Below are positions 1-8,217 of a DNA stretch of 64,000 nucleotides, piece by piece. Under the pieces are notes generated by a model. The model ran no database searches, had not been told where the DNA came from, and was given only the letters and a program-made list of their open reading frames with translations. Positions within the stretch are counted from its first letter, which is position 1. Each line of letters opens with the position of its first letter. A program made the position numbers and the translations under genes. Source of the stretch: Jeotgalibacillus terrae (GTDB taxonomy: Bacteria; Bacillota; Bacilli; Bacillales; Jeotgalibacillaceae); NCBI RefSeq assembly GCF_016908195.1, contig NZ_JAFBDK010000009.1:1-64000 (forward strand). Reading direction: 5' to 3'.

Positions 1-55
1 TGTATTAGGCACGCCGCCAGCGTTCGTCCTGAGCCAGGATCAAACTCTCCGTAAA
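1..55 (-). rRNA. rrs: 16S ribosomal RNA, 5' end only
   Basis: Read on the minus strand the window begins inside a 16S rRNA gene: the universal 5' segment (GAGAGTTTGATCCTGGCTCAG region) followed by GACGAACGCTGGCGGCGTGCC is present. Only the first 55 or so bases fall in the window. The mature 5' end near base 55 is placed by analogy with Bacillus. The gene is downstream of ten tRNA genes on the same strand. Confidence 0.97.
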
Positions 56-159
56 GTGTTTGAAAAGCTCATTGTCTTTTTTGTTCGAAAAAGACGTAAA
101 ATCTTAAAACATTGACGTTTGGTTGTTTAGTTTTCAAGGTTCAAGTATTTCAAAAATAA
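56..159 (-). promoter_or_regulatory. 16S rRNA leader between tRNA-Gly and 16S
   Basis: This 104-base spacer separates the last tRNA gene from 16S. On the minus strand it starts with a TTGAAAACTAAAC motif (about 128-143), the kind of sequence found in Gram-positive rRNA leaders and spacers where it takes part in processing or antitermination. I see no strong separate sigma-A promoter here, so 16S may be transcribed at least partly from the tRNA promoter. Confidence 0.55.
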
Positions 160-233
160 TGGAGCGGGTGATGAGAATCGAACTCACGACATCAGCTTGG
201 AAGGCTGAGGTTTTACCACTAAACTACACCCGC
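160..233 (-). tRNA. tRNA-Gly (TCC)
   Basis: Cloverleaf on the minus strand with acceptor GCGGGTG/CACCCGC, anticodon TCC in the CTTCCAA loop, T-loop GTTCGATTC, and an encoded 3' CCA. Last tRNA before 16S. Confidence 0.96.
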
Positions 234-251
234 ATATAATGTTGTAAAATA

Positions 252-328
252 TGGCGCGCCCGAGAGGAGTCGAACCCCTAACCTTTTGATCCGTAGTCAA
301 ACGCTCTATCCAATTGAGCTACGGGCGC
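252..328 (-). tRNA. tRNA-Arg (ACG)
   Basis: Acceptor GCGCCCG/CGGGCGC, anticodon ACG in the CTACGGA loop, T-loop GTTCGACTC, CCA encoded. The A34 is expected to be converted to inosine. Confidence 0.96.
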
Positions 329-337
329 TTACTTGTT

Positions 338-423
<86 letters not shown>

Positions 424-494
424 TCGGTTTCGAGCGACAAGTAATATTATATCAATATAACTTCTAAGTGTCAATGCTTATTTTAAAATAAAAA

Positions 495-576
495 TGCGGG
501 TGGAGGGACTTGAACCCCCACGCCTTGCGGCACTAGATCCTAAGTCTAGCGTGTCTGCCAATTCCACCACACCCGC
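495..576 (-). tRNA. tRNA-Leu (TAG)
   Basis: Class II tRNA with a long variable arm, acceptor GCGGGTG/CACCCGC, anticodon TAG. No CCA is encoded after the discriminator A, in contrast to its neighbours. Confidence 0.95.
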
Positions 577-587
577 ATGAAACAAAA

Positions 588-663
588 TGGTGAGCCATGA
601 AGGACTCGAACCTTCGACCCTCTGATTAAAAGTCAGATGCTCTACCAACTGAGCTAATGGCTC
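588..663 (-). tRNA. tRNA-Lys (TTT)
   Basis: Acceptor GAGCCAT/ATGGCTC, anticodon TTT in the CTTTTAA loop, T-loop GTTCGAGTC, CCA encoded. Confidence 0.96.
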
Positions 664-670
664 TAAAAAA

Positions 671-745
671 TGGCTGGGCTAGCTGGATTCGAACCAACGC
701 ATGACGGAGTCAAAGTCCGTTGCCTTACCGCTTGGCTATAGCCCA
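671..745 (-). tRNA. tRNA-Gln (TTG)
   Basis: Acceptor TGGGCTA/TAGCCCA, anticodon TTG in the CTTTGAC loop, T-loop GTTCGAATC, CCA encoded. Confidence 0.96.
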
Positions 746-752
746 ATAAAAA

Positions 753-828
753 TGGCGGTCCCGACCGGGATCGAACCGGCGATCTCCTGCGTGACAGGCA
801 GGCATGTTAACCGCTACACCACGGGACC
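753..828 (-). tRNA. tRNA-Asp (GTC)
   Basis: Acceptor GGTCCCG/CGGGACC, anticodon GTC in the CTGTCAC loop, T-loop GTTCGATCC, CCA encoded. Confidence 0.96.
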
Positions 829-858
829 AGATGAAACTATGTATTTTTCAAAAATAAG

Positions 859-933
859 TGGTGACCCGTACGGGATTCGAACCCGTGTTACCGCCGTGAA
901 AGGGCGGTGTCTTAACCACTTGACCAACGGGCC
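859..933 (-). tRNA. tRNA-Glu (TTC)
   Basis: Acceptor GGCCCGT/ACGGGTC with one G-T pair, anticodon TTC in the CTTTCAC loop, T-loop GTTCGAATC, CCA encoded. Confidence 0.96.
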
Positions 934-939
934 ATGTTC

Positions 940-1030
940 TGGCGGAGAAGGAGGGATTTGAACCCTCGCGCCGCTTACGCGACCTACACCCTTAGCAGGG
1001 GCGCCTCTTCAGCCACTTGAGTACTTCCCC
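940..1030 (-). tRNA. tRNA-Ser (GCT)
   Basis: Class II tRNA, acceptor GGGGAAG/CTTCTCC, anticodon GCT in the CTGCTAA loop, long variable arm, CCA encoded. Confidence 0.95.
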
Positions 1031-1037
1031 ATAAAAA

Positions 1038-1112
1038 TGGCTCCACAGGTAGGACTCGAACCTACGACCGATCGGTTAACAGCCGATTGCTCTACCACTG
1101 AGCTACTGTGGA
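1038..1112 (-). tRNA. tRNA-Asn (GTT)
   Basis: Acceptor TCCACAG/CTGTGGA, anticodon GTT in the CTGTTAA loop, T-loop GTTCGAGTC, CCA encoded. First gene of the tRNA-rRNA transcription unit. Confidence 0.96.
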
Positions 1113-1186
1113 ACGATATGATTCAGTTGTTGCAGCAAGCCTTTATGTAAGTTGTTCACTTGGCGTCTCTCTTGCCGACGTTTAAT

Positions 1187-1216
1187 ATCATAACAGATAC
1201 TCAAAACATTAGTCAA
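1187..1216 (-). promoter_or_regulatory. Sigma-A promoter of the tRNA/rRNA cluster
   Basis: On the minus strand, TTGACT (-35, 1211-1216) and TATGAT (-10, 1187-1192) are separated by 18 bases, with TG just upstream of the -10. It lies about 75 bases before tRNA-Asn and is the only strong promoter visible ahead of the ten tRNA genes. Confidence 0.75.
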
Positions 1217-1374
1217 TAACTTTTATAAAATAATTTATGTTATTTTCCTCTGTGTATACCGTCCGCTTCAAAGGCTAGTGAATGTAATTTACCACATTTA
1301 AGAGGCGATGTCAAAAGCAATCCACTCATACAATGATGAAAATCATCACTCTCCCTTTAAATGAAATGCCTTTG

Positions 1375-1465
1375 TTCATTTAGGCTGTTGATTTCTGCTC
1401 CAGGGGACTCATCTGTCCGATTTCTCCTGCTGGTATCGTCCCCTTCCGCTTCAATCACTAGCTGT
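1375..1465. repeat. Type A palindromic repeat, internally deleted copy
   Basis: Shares its ends with the longer copies at 4684, 46472, 48625, 52600 and 57570: a GATTTC-GCT-CAGGGGAC block at one end and TCGTCCCCTTCCGCTTCAATCA at the other. The middle found in the long copies is missing. The rest of the 1217-1503 gap holds nothing I recognise. Confidence 0.6.
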
Positions 1466-1503
1466 GTTAAAACAACATTGAACTTTAACAAAGATAATGA
1501 AAC

Positions 1504-1537
1504 AAAAAAGTTCCCGAAGGAAAAAACCTCTGGGAAC
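1504..1537 (-). terminator. Terminator of the SprT-like gene
   Basis: On the minus strand a hairpin GTTCCC-AGAGG / CCTTC-GGGAAC is followed by TTTTTT, just after the stop codon of the SprT-like gene. Confidence 0.8.
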
Positions 1538-1543
1538 CCTGTA

Positions 1544-2017
1544 TTAAGCTCTTGAATGATCCACACCTAAAAAGGTCAGTTTACCGCTGCACTTACCACA
1601 GCGGTATTTACTTGTATCAAACCTTCTCTTACGGTGATATAGCTGTCCGCAGTTGATACATTCATATACCTTATTACGCGGAAGCTGCTTTTTCTTTTGT
1701 GAAGGGAGTGGTGTGCAGAATCTTGGTGCTCCCACTTTTTTAATCAGTTCTCTGAAGTCGCGATCACGGTGCTGATACCCTTTTCCTTCTATATGAAGGT
1801 GGTAATGTGCGAGCTCGTGTTTAATAATACCTGTCAGTTCTTCATACCCATGTTCATCCAGATACTTTTTGTTGATCTCAATATGGTGACTCCTTAGCAG
1901 GTATCTCCCCCCTGTTGTTCTGAGCCTTGTGTTAAAGTATGCCTGGTGACGGAATTTTTTACCGAACGATTCAAGTGAGATATGTTCTGTCAGTTGCTGT
2001 AATTCTTCGTTTGTCAT
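1544..2017 (-). CDS. SprT-like zinc metalloprotease family protein (YdcK-like)
   Basis: 157 residues. A zincin HExxH motif (HELAH, residues about 86-90) is followed by a C-terminal zinc ribbon made of CINC and CGKC pairs (residues about 120-145), which is the layout of the bacterial SprT-like proteins called YdcK in B. subtilis. By family analogy it is a metal-dependent peptidase-like protein; the bacterial role is not established. The ATG is preceded by AAGGGGC at a good distance. It is the last protein gene before the tRNA cluster, as ydcK is in B. subtilis, and is followed by its own terminator. Confidence 0.9.
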   Translation of the reverse strand: MTNEELQQLTEHISLESFGKKFRHQAYFNTRLRTTGGRYLLRSHHIEINKKYLDEHGYEELTGIIKHELAHYHLHIEGKGYQHRDRDFRELIKKVGAPRFCTPLPSQKKKQLPRNKVYECINCGQLYHRKRRFDTSKYRCGKCSGKLTFLGVDHSRA

Positions 2018-2029
2018 TGGCTGCCCCTT

Positions 2030-2443
2030 TTAGATAAACAGAAAGATCAGCGCGACAAGCGGCATTGATGTGATCAATTGTATGCTGATCAGAGAAAAGG
2101 AGCGTACCTGTCCTTTTACTTCTGCCGGCACCTGCTGGTTCATTCTGATCAATACCTGAGTAACGCCGAACGCAGCTGCTGCCAGAATGATGATGAGCGG
2201 GATGACCGGCAGTCCGTTATCCGGTCTGTCCATTAGTACATATGCAAGCAGCATGATAACGATCGGTACGAGCTCAATGATCATCGTTGAAAAGAAGAAA
2301 CGCGTGAGCACAGCTGATACTGTCATCCCTTCATCGCCGCGGCCTTCTGCAGTTTTTATTACTGTACCCAGATGGGCGATATAGTTGAATGTAATGCCAA
2401 GTGCTGCAACGGCTGCCGCAATGGCGATAACATAATAGACCAT
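2030..2443 (-). CDS. Small hydrophobic membrane protein, unrecognised
   Basis: 137 residues with about four hydrophobic helices (residues 3-20, 45-68, 78-98, 118-136). The first 30 residues, rich in Ala and Gly with a single basic stretch after the helix, loosely resemble the helical hairpins of rotary ATPase c subunits, but I do not recognise a family with confidence. It has a strong ribosome binding site (GGAGG, 7 bases before ATG) and lies 14 bases downstream of tex and 12 bases upstream of the SprT-like gene, so the three probably share a transcript. Confidence 0.75.
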   Translation of the reverse strand: MVYYVIAIAAAVAALGITFNYIAHLGTVIKTAEGRGDEGMTVSAVLTRFFFSTMIIELVPIVIMLLAYVLMDRPDNGLPVIPLIIILAAAAFGVTQVLIRMNQQVPAEVKGQVRSFSLISIQLITSMPLVALIFLFI

Positions 2444-2457
2444 TTATATTCCTCCAA

Positions 2458-4626
2458 TTAGTCAGTCTGGTCGGCTGGCTCTAAAATAGTGAGTGCGATT
2501 CTGCCTTTTTTGACGTCGACCTGTTCAATCCAGACAGTTACCACGTCTCCGAGTGATACAACATCAAGCGGATGTTTCACAAAACCTTTTTTCAGTTTTG
2601 AAATGTGGACAAGCCCGTCCTGTTTGACACCGATATCCACGAATGCGCCAAAGTCCACTACGTTGCGGACTGTTCCCTGCAATTCCATGCCAGGTTTCAG
2701 GTCTTCCATCTTGAGTACATCCTTTTTCAGGATCGGTTTGTCAAGTTCATCACGCGGGTCGCGCCCTGGACGAATCAACGCTTCGATAATATCTTTCATC
2801 GTATGAATACCGATGCCTGTTTCCTCTGACCACTGCTCAGGTGTTTTTTGAATGATCGCTTCTTTCAGCTCTTCAGAACCGATCGCATTCAGGTCGTAAC
2901 CTGCCTGATTGATCATTTTCTGTACGTCCTGATAGTTTTCCGGGTGAATAGCAGTTTTATCGAGCGGATTTTCTCCTTCTGCAATACGGAGGAAGCCGAT
3001 ACATTGCTCATATGTTTTCGCCCCGAGTCGCGGAATCTTTTTCAGCTGTTTGCGGTTGCTGAATTTACCCGCTTCCTCACGTGCTTTCACGATATTTTGT
3101 GCAACGGTTTTTGATAGACCTGCTACATACTGAAGCAGTGAAGGTGATGCTGTATTCACGTTCACTCCTACTTTATTTACAGCGGTCTCAACAACAAAGG
3201 TCAGGGATTCATTCAGCTTCTTCTGTGACACGTCATGCTGGTACTGACCGACACCGACTGATTTCGGATCAATTTTCACAAGCTCTGCCAATGGATCCTG
3301 CAGACGTCTGGCGATCGATACAGCACTTCTTTCTTCTACCTGCAGATCAGGAAATTCTTCGCGCGCTACGTCTGAAGCAGAGTAAACACTCGCCCCCGCT
3401 TCATTTACAATCAGGTAATACACTTCCTGATCAATTTCCTGAAGCTGGTCTGCTACGAATTGTTCCGTTTCTCTTGATGCAGTACCGTTTCCGATAGCCA
3501 CAAGCTCAATACCGAAGTCTTTTACCACCTTTTTAAATGTGGCAGCCGCTTTTGAAGGATCTTTTGTTGTATGCGGATAGATCACGCCAATATATAGCAT
3601 TTTACCGGTCTCGTCTACGACTGCAAGCTTACATCCTGTTCGGTAAGCCGGGTCAACGCCAAGCACTTTTTTCCCTTTCAGTGGTGCCTGCAGCAGGAGG
3701 TTTTTCAGATTTTCAGAGAAAATGTGAATCGCCTGATTTTCCGCTTTTTCAGTGAGTTCATTTCTGATCTCTCTTTCAATAGATGGGAGGATCAGACGTT
3801 TATAGCTGTCTTCAATGGCTTCAGCTATTTGTTCAGCTGATACTGACTGAGGATACTTCACGTGCTTGCGCTTTAATTCAGAAAGGATTCTCTCCTGGTC
3901 CGGCTGGATCGAGACGCGAAGCACATCTTCTTTTTCACCACGGTTCAGTGCAAGTGTACGGTGCGGGACGATCTTTGAAACGGGCTCTTCGTATTCATAG
4001 TACATCTCGAAAATGCCTTTTTCATCAAGCTCTGCTTTCTTGACTGCAGAAGTGATTTTACCGCTTCTGAAAGTCTGGTTTCTTATGTATTCACGGATTT
4101 TTGCATCATCTGCATACATTTCAGCAATGATATCTCTTGCTCCGGCAAGTGCTTCGTCAGCATTAGGCACTTCTTTTTCCTCTGAGATAAATTCAGATGC
4201 TTTTTCTTCCACGTTTCCGTTTCTCGGGAAGGATAAGAGCCATTTTGCTAATGGTTCAAGACCCTTTTCCTTCGCTTTGGTAGCCCGTGTTCTTCTTTTT
4301 TGTTTATAGGGACGGTAGAGATCTTCTACTGCCTGCAGTTTATCAGCATTTATAATGGATTGTTTCAGTTCTTCTGTCAGTTTGTCCTGTTCTTCAATCA
4401 GACGCAGTACTTCTTCTTTTCGTGTCTCCAGGTTTTGCAGGTAGACCCAGCTGTCAGATATGTTTTTGATCTGGACTTCGTCAAGTGCACCTGTCATTTC
4501 TTTACGATATCGCGCAATGAATGGGACTGTATTTCCTTCATTAAGGAGCTCAATTACTTTTTCTACTTTGTCAGCACTAATTGAGATACTGTTTGCCAGA
4601 CGGGCGATCTGTTGTTTCTGATCCAT
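2458..4626 (-). CDS. tex: Tex family transcription accessory / RNA-binding protein
   Basis: About 722 residues, the usual length for Tex. Visible parts: Tex N-terminal helical region, YqgF/RNase H-like fold with GVDPAYRTG (about residue 340), tandem helix-hairpin-helix with KIPRLGAKTYEQ (about 500-560), and a C-terminal S1 RNA-binding domain with VDFGAFVDIG (about 650-715). Tex proteins bind nucleic acid and are linked to transcription and decay, in the cytoplasm. B. subtilis YdcI sits at the same place. ATG at 4626 is preferred; a GTG at 4635 would sit only two or three bases after AAAGG. Confidence 0.95.
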   Translation of the reverse strand: MDQKQQIARLANSISISADKVEKVIELLNEGNTVPFIARYRKEMTGALDEVQIKNISDSWVYLQNLETRKEEVLRLIEEQDKLTEELKQSIINADKLQAVEDLYRPYKQKRRTRATKAKEKGLEPLAKWLLSFPRNGNVEEKASEFISEEKEVPNADEALAGARDIIAEMYADDAKIREYIRNQTFRSGKITSAVKKAELDEKGIFEMYYEYEEPVSKIVPHRTLALNRGEKEDVLRVSIQPDQERILSELKRKHVKYPQSVSAEQIAEAIEDSYKRLILPSIEREIRNELTEKAENQAIHIFSENLKNLLLQAPLKGKKVLGVDPAYRTGCKLAVVDETGKMLYIGVIYPHTTKDPSKAAATFKKVVKDFGIELVAIGNGTASRETEQFVADQLQEIDQEVYYLIVNEAGASVYSASDVAREEFPDLQVEERSAVSIARRLQDPLAELVKIDPKSVGVGQYQHDVSQKKLNESLTFVVETAVNKVGVNVNTASPSLLQYVAGLSKTVAQNIVKAREEAGKFSNRKQLKKIPRLGAKTYEQCIGFLRIAEGENPLDKTAIHPENYQDVQKMINQAGYDLNAIGSEELKEAIIQKTPEQWSEETGIGIHTMKDIIEALIRPGRDPRDELDKPILKKDVLKMEDLKPGMELQGTVRNVVDFGAFVDIGVKQDGLVHISKLKKGFVKHPLDVVSLGDVVTVWIEQVDVKKGRIALTILEPADQTD

Positions 4627-4683
4627 GCCTTTCACTGCCTTTCTATAATCATTTCCGAGATTAATTGTACCACAGAGTATTTA

Positions 4684-4845
4684 GCTCTGTTGATGTTGGC
4701 TGATGATTTCCGCTGCAGGGGGACGCTTTCCGCAGGGCCGGCGGTAAGCCTCCTCGAGCTTCGCTCTGCGGGGTCTTACCTGACCGACTTTTCCTACTGG
4801 AGTCGCCCCCTTCCGCTTCAATCAACAGCTGTGCAAATCCTAAAT
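4684..4845. repeat. Type A palindromic repeat, full-length copy
   Basis: About 160 bases with complementary ends (CTGTTGAT at the left, ATCAACAG at the right), a second complementary pair GGGGG/CCCCC, and an inner hairpin GGTAAG...CTTACC. It fills the gap between tex and rsbX and resembles the copies at 46472, 48625 and 52600. No open reading frame or transposase is associated. Confidence 0.75.
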
Positions 4846-4860
4846 TATATTTTTTATATA

Positions 4861-4891
4861 AAAAAAAGAGACTCCTTAATGAGGCAGTCTC
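4861..4891 (-). terminator. Terminator of the rsb-sigB operon
   Basis: Minus-strand hairpin GAGACTGCCT/AGGAGTCTC followed by TTTTTTT. The 5' arm overlaps the end of rsbX and includes its stop codon. Confidence 0.8.
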
Positions 4892-5472
4892 CCAATGATA
4901 AAGGTTGTATCGTCACTTCCCGAAACGATTGAATCGAGATAAGTTGAAATATAGTCAATTGAGCGTCCTGACTGTAGCAGCGGTCGTACACGTGTGATCT
5001 GCAGTCCGTCTGAATGAATGAGAAATGATGCGCCATCTTCATAAGCGAAGCTCTGCGTCTTATAACGCTGGGGCCTGCCGGATAAATATCCGGTTACCGG
5101 CAGCGGATAAGTCAACTTGCCTGCTTCTGAATAAAAATAAAAGCGGATATTTCCAACGCAGCTGTATGTAACCTGTCTTGTGGCATATTCGATTTTTACA
5201 ATCGCAACTGCCGCGCCCCTTTTTTTCGCAAGAGACTGATTGGCTCTTTCCATCAGCTGATCAACGTCTTCATCCATGTTTTCCTCTACTGCACTGCAAA
5301 CTGCCTGGGAAGCTTCATGCGCATACTTTCCGCTCCCAAGACCGTCTGCCAGCACGCATATAAAATAGTCATCAGTTGCCGCAAAATAATAACTGTCGCC
5401 GCAATCCTGTCTTCCATCCTTTGCATACTGTCCTGCATGTACGGTAACTAAACTGTGGTCAAGTACATCCAT
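4876..5472 (-). CDS. rsbX: RsbX, PP2C-type serine phosphatase, feedback regulator of SigB
   Basis: 198 residues, matching the roughly 199 of B. subtilis RsbX. It is a short PP2C/SpoIIE-type phosphatase with metal-binding aspartates in DCGDSY (about residues 23-28), VLADGLGSG (about 40-48) and the late HSDGL and GSDDTTFI segments. RsbX resets the stressosome by dephosphorylating RsbS and RsbR. Its ATG overlaps the TGA of sigB (TGATG), so the two are translationally coupled. It is the last gene of the operon. Confidence 0.95.
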   Translation of the reverse strand: MDVLDHSLVTVHAGQYAKDGRQDCGDSYYFAATDDYFICVLADGLGSGKYAHEASQAVCSAVEENMDEDVDQLMERANQSLAKKRGAAVAIVKIEYATRQVTYSCVGNIRFYFYSEAGKLTYPLPVTGYLSGRPQRYKTQSFAYEDGASFLIHSDGLQITRVRPLLQSGRSIDYISTYLDSIVSGSDDTTFIIGRLPH

Positions 5473-6266
5473 CAGGCAAAATTCCCGTCTTCAGAATTTT
5501 CCTGCTGGATTGCATCACGCAGTTTTTTGATGGCTCTTCTCTGCAGTCTGGAAACATGCATCTGAGAAATGCCGAGCATATCACCAGCGTCTTTTTGACT
5601 CATATTTTCTAGATACGTATATTGTATAATCTGTTTTTCTCTCTCACTTAACACATGAAGTACTTTCTCAAGTACCATGCGCTGATCCGTTTTTTCATAG
5701 TTATCATCCATGCTGCCAACAATATCGAGCAGTGTGACTGTGCTTCCGTCAGAGTCCGCTTCAATAGAATGGTCAACGGACAGTGCCTGATAACTTTTTC
5801 CCATTTCCATCGCTTCCAGAATTTCCTCTTCTGAAACTTCCAGGTGCATCGCGATCTCACTTACTTTTGGGGAGCGCTGCAGATCTGTTGTAAGCTCTTC
5901 AACTGTCGCTTTAATTTTTGGACCAAGTTCCTTGATTCGCCGCGGTACATGAACACTCCATGTTTTATCGCGTAAAAACCGCTTAATCTCACCGATAATC
6001 GTAGGGATCGCGAAAGCTTCGAAGCTTTTTCCAAAAGTATCATCATAACGGCGGATCGCACCCAGGAGACCGATCATTCCAACCTGTGCAATATCTTCAT
6101 GATACGATTTACCCTTGGAATATTTTCTGGCGATGGATTCTACAAGATTTTTGTAATGAACAACTAGCTTGTGCTGTGCATCTTCATCCTGCGTTTCCTG
6201 ATAGGCTTTGATCCATTCCAGTACTTCACTTTTGCTTGGTTGATTAGGTTGAGACAGTTTCCGCAT
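5472..6266 (-). CDS. sigB: RNA polymerase general stress sigma factor SigB
   Basis: 264 residues with sigma-70 regions 2 (YSKGKSYHEDIAQVGMIGLL, about 60-80), 3 and 4 (YLENMSQKDAGDMLGISQ with the helix-turn-helix, about 215-240). It directs the general stress regulon. ATG at 6266, preceded by AGGTGGAG, is chosen over an upstream in-frame TTG at 6290; it overlaps the 3' end of rsbW by 23 bases as in B. subtilis. Activity is controlled by RsbW binding. Confidence 0.97.
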   Translation of the reverse strand: MRKLSQPNQPSKSEVLEWIKAYQETQDEDAQHKLVVHYKNLVESIARKYSKGKSYHEDIAQVGMIGLLGAIRRYDDTFGKSFEAFAIPTIIGEIKRFLRDKTWSVHVPRRIKELGPKIKATVEELTTDLQRSPKVSEIAMHLEVSEEEILEAMEMGKSYQALSVDHSIEADSDGSTVTLLDIVGSMDDNYEKTDQRMVLEKVLHVLSEREKQIIQYTYLENMSQKDAGDMLGISQMHVSRLQRRAIKKLRDAIQQENSEDGNFA

Positions 6267-6717
6267 CCCTCTCCACCTGCTCTTCCTCAATGTACTTTGT
6301 CATAAAGACCGTTACACCCTCTTTTTGACTGATCTTCACGTCATCCATCAGGCTTTCGATCAGGTAAAGACCTAGCCCCCCTTCACGGAGCATGTCAACC
6401 TGTGAACCCTCATTGTAAGGTCCAACTTCTTCTTTTACTTTGATGAAATCAAAACTTGAACCGTGGTCTGCCACAATGACTTCAAGGCGATCATTGTATA
6501 ATGCAAAACCAACAACGATTTCTCCTTCATCATTACCTTTATAAGCATGCTGAACAGCATTGGTAATTGCTTCACTTGTCGCAATCTTCAAATCTTCAAT
6601 ATCATCATAAGTGAAGCCCATACGGCTGGCCACGCCTGAAATCGTCAGGCGGATCACACCGACATACTGAGCTTTGGCGGGTATCTTCATCTCAATGTAA
6701 TCAAATGGTTTCATCAT
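6244..6717 (-). CDS. rsbW: Anti-sigma-B factor and serine kinase RsbW
   Basis: 157 residues of the GHKL/HATPase fold: N box ATSEAITNAVQHAY (about 46-60), G1 box VADHGSSFD (about 83-91), and G2 box EGGLGLYLIESLMD (about 110-123). RsbW either holds SigB or phosphorylates the antagonist RsbV, depending on ATP and on the state of RsbV. The ATG overlaps the end of rsbV by four bases, and the gene overlaps sigB. Confidence 0.97.
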   Translation of the reverse strand: MMKPFDYIEMKIPAKAQYVGVIRLTISGVASRMGFTYDDIEDLKIATSEAITNAVQHAYKGNDEGEIVVGFALYNDRLEVIVADHGSSFDFIKVKEEVGPYNEGSQVDMLREGGLGLYLIESLMDDVKISQKEGVTVFMTKYIEEEQVERDAETVST

Positions 6718-7049
6718 TCCATTCCACCTTTTACTTCGGAGTTAATATCCATGATGTCTGCAAGTCCAGTGATGTCAAAAAGGCGTTTCAGGCGATCTGA
6801 AAGACCAATAAGCTGAAGGTGTCCGCCATTTGCTTTAATTCCTTTGAACAATCCGACAAATACACCAATGCCCGTACTGTCCATATAACTTACCTCAGAA
6901 AGGTCAGCTACTACGTGGATTCCTTCCTGTTTCGAAAGAGGTTCTGTTTTCTCTCTTAAAGCCGGTGCAGTATAAGCATCAATTTCCCCTGCAATTTCAA
7001 GTCTTGCAAAATCTTCTCTCTGCTCTGTTATATCAACTTTAATATTCAT
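6714..7049 (-). CDS. rsbV: Anti-anti-sigma factor RsbV
   Basis: 111 residues, a STAS domain with the phosphorylation site serine in YMDSTGIG (about residues 54-61). Unphosphorylated RsbV binds RsbW and frees SigB. The start at 7049 follows AAAGGTGG; a longer in-frame extension to 7124 has no ribosome binding site and would run into the promoter region. A SigB promoter at 7152-7176 lies just upstream, so rsbV-rsbW-sigB-rsbX are autoregulated. Confidence 0.96.
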   Translation of the reverse strand: MNIKVDITEQREDFARLEIAGEIDAYTAPALREKTEPLSKQEGIHVVADLSEVSYMDSTGIGVFVGLFKGIKANGGHLQLIGLSDRLKRLFDITGLADIMDINSEVKGGME

Positions 7050-7151
7050 ATTAGTTCCACCTTTTTTTCGAATGTCCAGCCCCTGACCCTCTGATCTTCC
7101 AGTGAGGTGCAGGCGCTTATACACAAAATCTCCGTAAGACGTACTTGTAAA

Positions 7152-7176
7152 CTACCCTAACTGCAGGGAGTTAAAC
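7152..7176 (-). promoter_or_regulatory. SigB-dependent autoregulatory promoter before rsbV
   Basis: On the minus strand GTTTAA (7171-7176), 13 bases, then GGGTAG (7152-7157). This fits the SigB consensus GTTTAA-N(12-15)-GGGTAT at all but the last base. It lies in the 141-base gap between rsbU and rsbV, the same position as the autoregulatory promoter in B. subtilis. Confidence 0.88.
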
Positions 7177-7190
7177 GTAATCAGCCGGAA

Positions 7191-8201
7191 CTATTTTGTT
7201 CTTTTTAAAATGATAATTGTAAAGTCATCCCTTAACTGGAAGTGCTGCAGACGCTCCAGGTCCCGGAAAATTTTATTTACAATTTCCTGCGGTGGGAGTT
7301 CTATATATTCATTGATATAGGAAATTAACGTTTCACGTTCAATGAATCCTTCATCTGTGCGGCATTCTGTTACACCATCAGACATTAGAATAATCATATC
7401 TCCCACTTCAACTGCCTGCTCATAGCGCTTGTACTTTGTGTTTTTATCAACACCAAGTAAAAGCCCTCTCGCTTCAAGGTCAAGAAACTCCTTATCTTTC
7501 CCGCGGTAGAAAAAGCCGGGCTCATGGCCTGCGGAAGCAAAATGCAGAATATTACTGCGCAGCTCATACATCCCATAGAACATCGTAATGAACATAGAGT
7601 CGTCTACGTTCTGTTCTACTACTCTATTCAGACTTTCAAGCACAGCGCTTGGGTCTTTGCGGTATTCAGGCAGACTGTCCATTGCATACTTGATCATAGA
7701 CATGCAGAGTGCTGCCGGGATCCCTTTACCGATTACATCCGCAATGGCCACATTCACTGAATGATCTCCGTCATGAACAAAGTGGTAATAGTCACCATTC
7801 ATCTGTTTGGCAGGAACGCTCAGTGCACCAATTTCAAGACCATCCACTGTCGGCACAGAGGTGCCAAGGAGTGTGTCCTGTACGTTCGATGCAATCTCCA
7901 TTTCATTTTTCAATTCCTTTTGTGTGTCAAGCAGACTCTGATGTTCTCTGAAAGCAAATCCGTATGCTGTCATGACTTCAAGCAGAATATCAAAAGAATG
8001 CCAGACTTCCGGTGAGAGGTCAGGCATTAACTGCTGCATTGCATTCTTTTGAAGACTGATGATTTCCTCCGGCGGCACTTTTTTTGCAAGAGCAGTCCGG
8101 CTGAATTGCTGAGCAGCATATAGAGCCTGCTCAGACTGGTTGTTCATATATTCCTGCAAAATTTTACTATATTGTGCTTCAAGTGTTTCTTGTTTATTCA
8201 T
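7191..8201 (-). CDS. rsbU: RsbU, PP2C phosphatase that dephosphorylates RsbV
   Basis: 336 residues (B. subtilis 335). An N-terminal RsbU_N helical domain (about 1-85) that binds RsbT precedes a SpoIIE/PP2C catalytic domain (about 115-334) with NGDYYHFV, IGKGIPAAL and MSDGVTE metal-site motifs. RsbT released from the stressosome activates it, and it then dephosphorylates RsbV. ATG with AGGAGGGG upstream; 16 bases after rsbT. Confidence 0.96.
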   Translation of the reverse strand: MNKQETLEAQYSKILQEYMNNQSEQALYAAQQFSRTALAKKVPPEEIISLQKNAMQQLMPDLSPEVWHSFDILLEVMTAYGFAFREHQSLLDTQKELKNEMEIASNVQDTLLGTSVPTVDGLEIGALSVPAKQMNGDYYHFVHDGDHSVNVAIADVIGKGIPAALCMSMIKYAMDSLPEYRKDPSAVLESLNRVVEQNVDDSMFITMFYGMYELRSNILHFASAGHEPGFFYRGKDKEFLDLEARGLLLGVDKNTKYKRYEQAVEVGDMIILMSDGVTECRTDEGFIERETLISYINEYIELPPQEIVNKIFRDLERLQHFQLRDDFTIIILKRTK

Positions 8202-8217
8202 TCGTCAAATGCCCCTC

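Noticed and set aside
701-961. 86-codon open frame on the plus strand across the tRNA cluster
   Set aside because: It runs antisense through tRNA genes for Gln, Asp and Glu; the GIEPA and GIRTRV motifs are the usual mistranslation of tRNA T-arms.
2489-4584. Several plus-strand open frames opposite tex
   Set aside because: Shadow frames of the tex coding region with no ribosome binding sites and no family resemblance.
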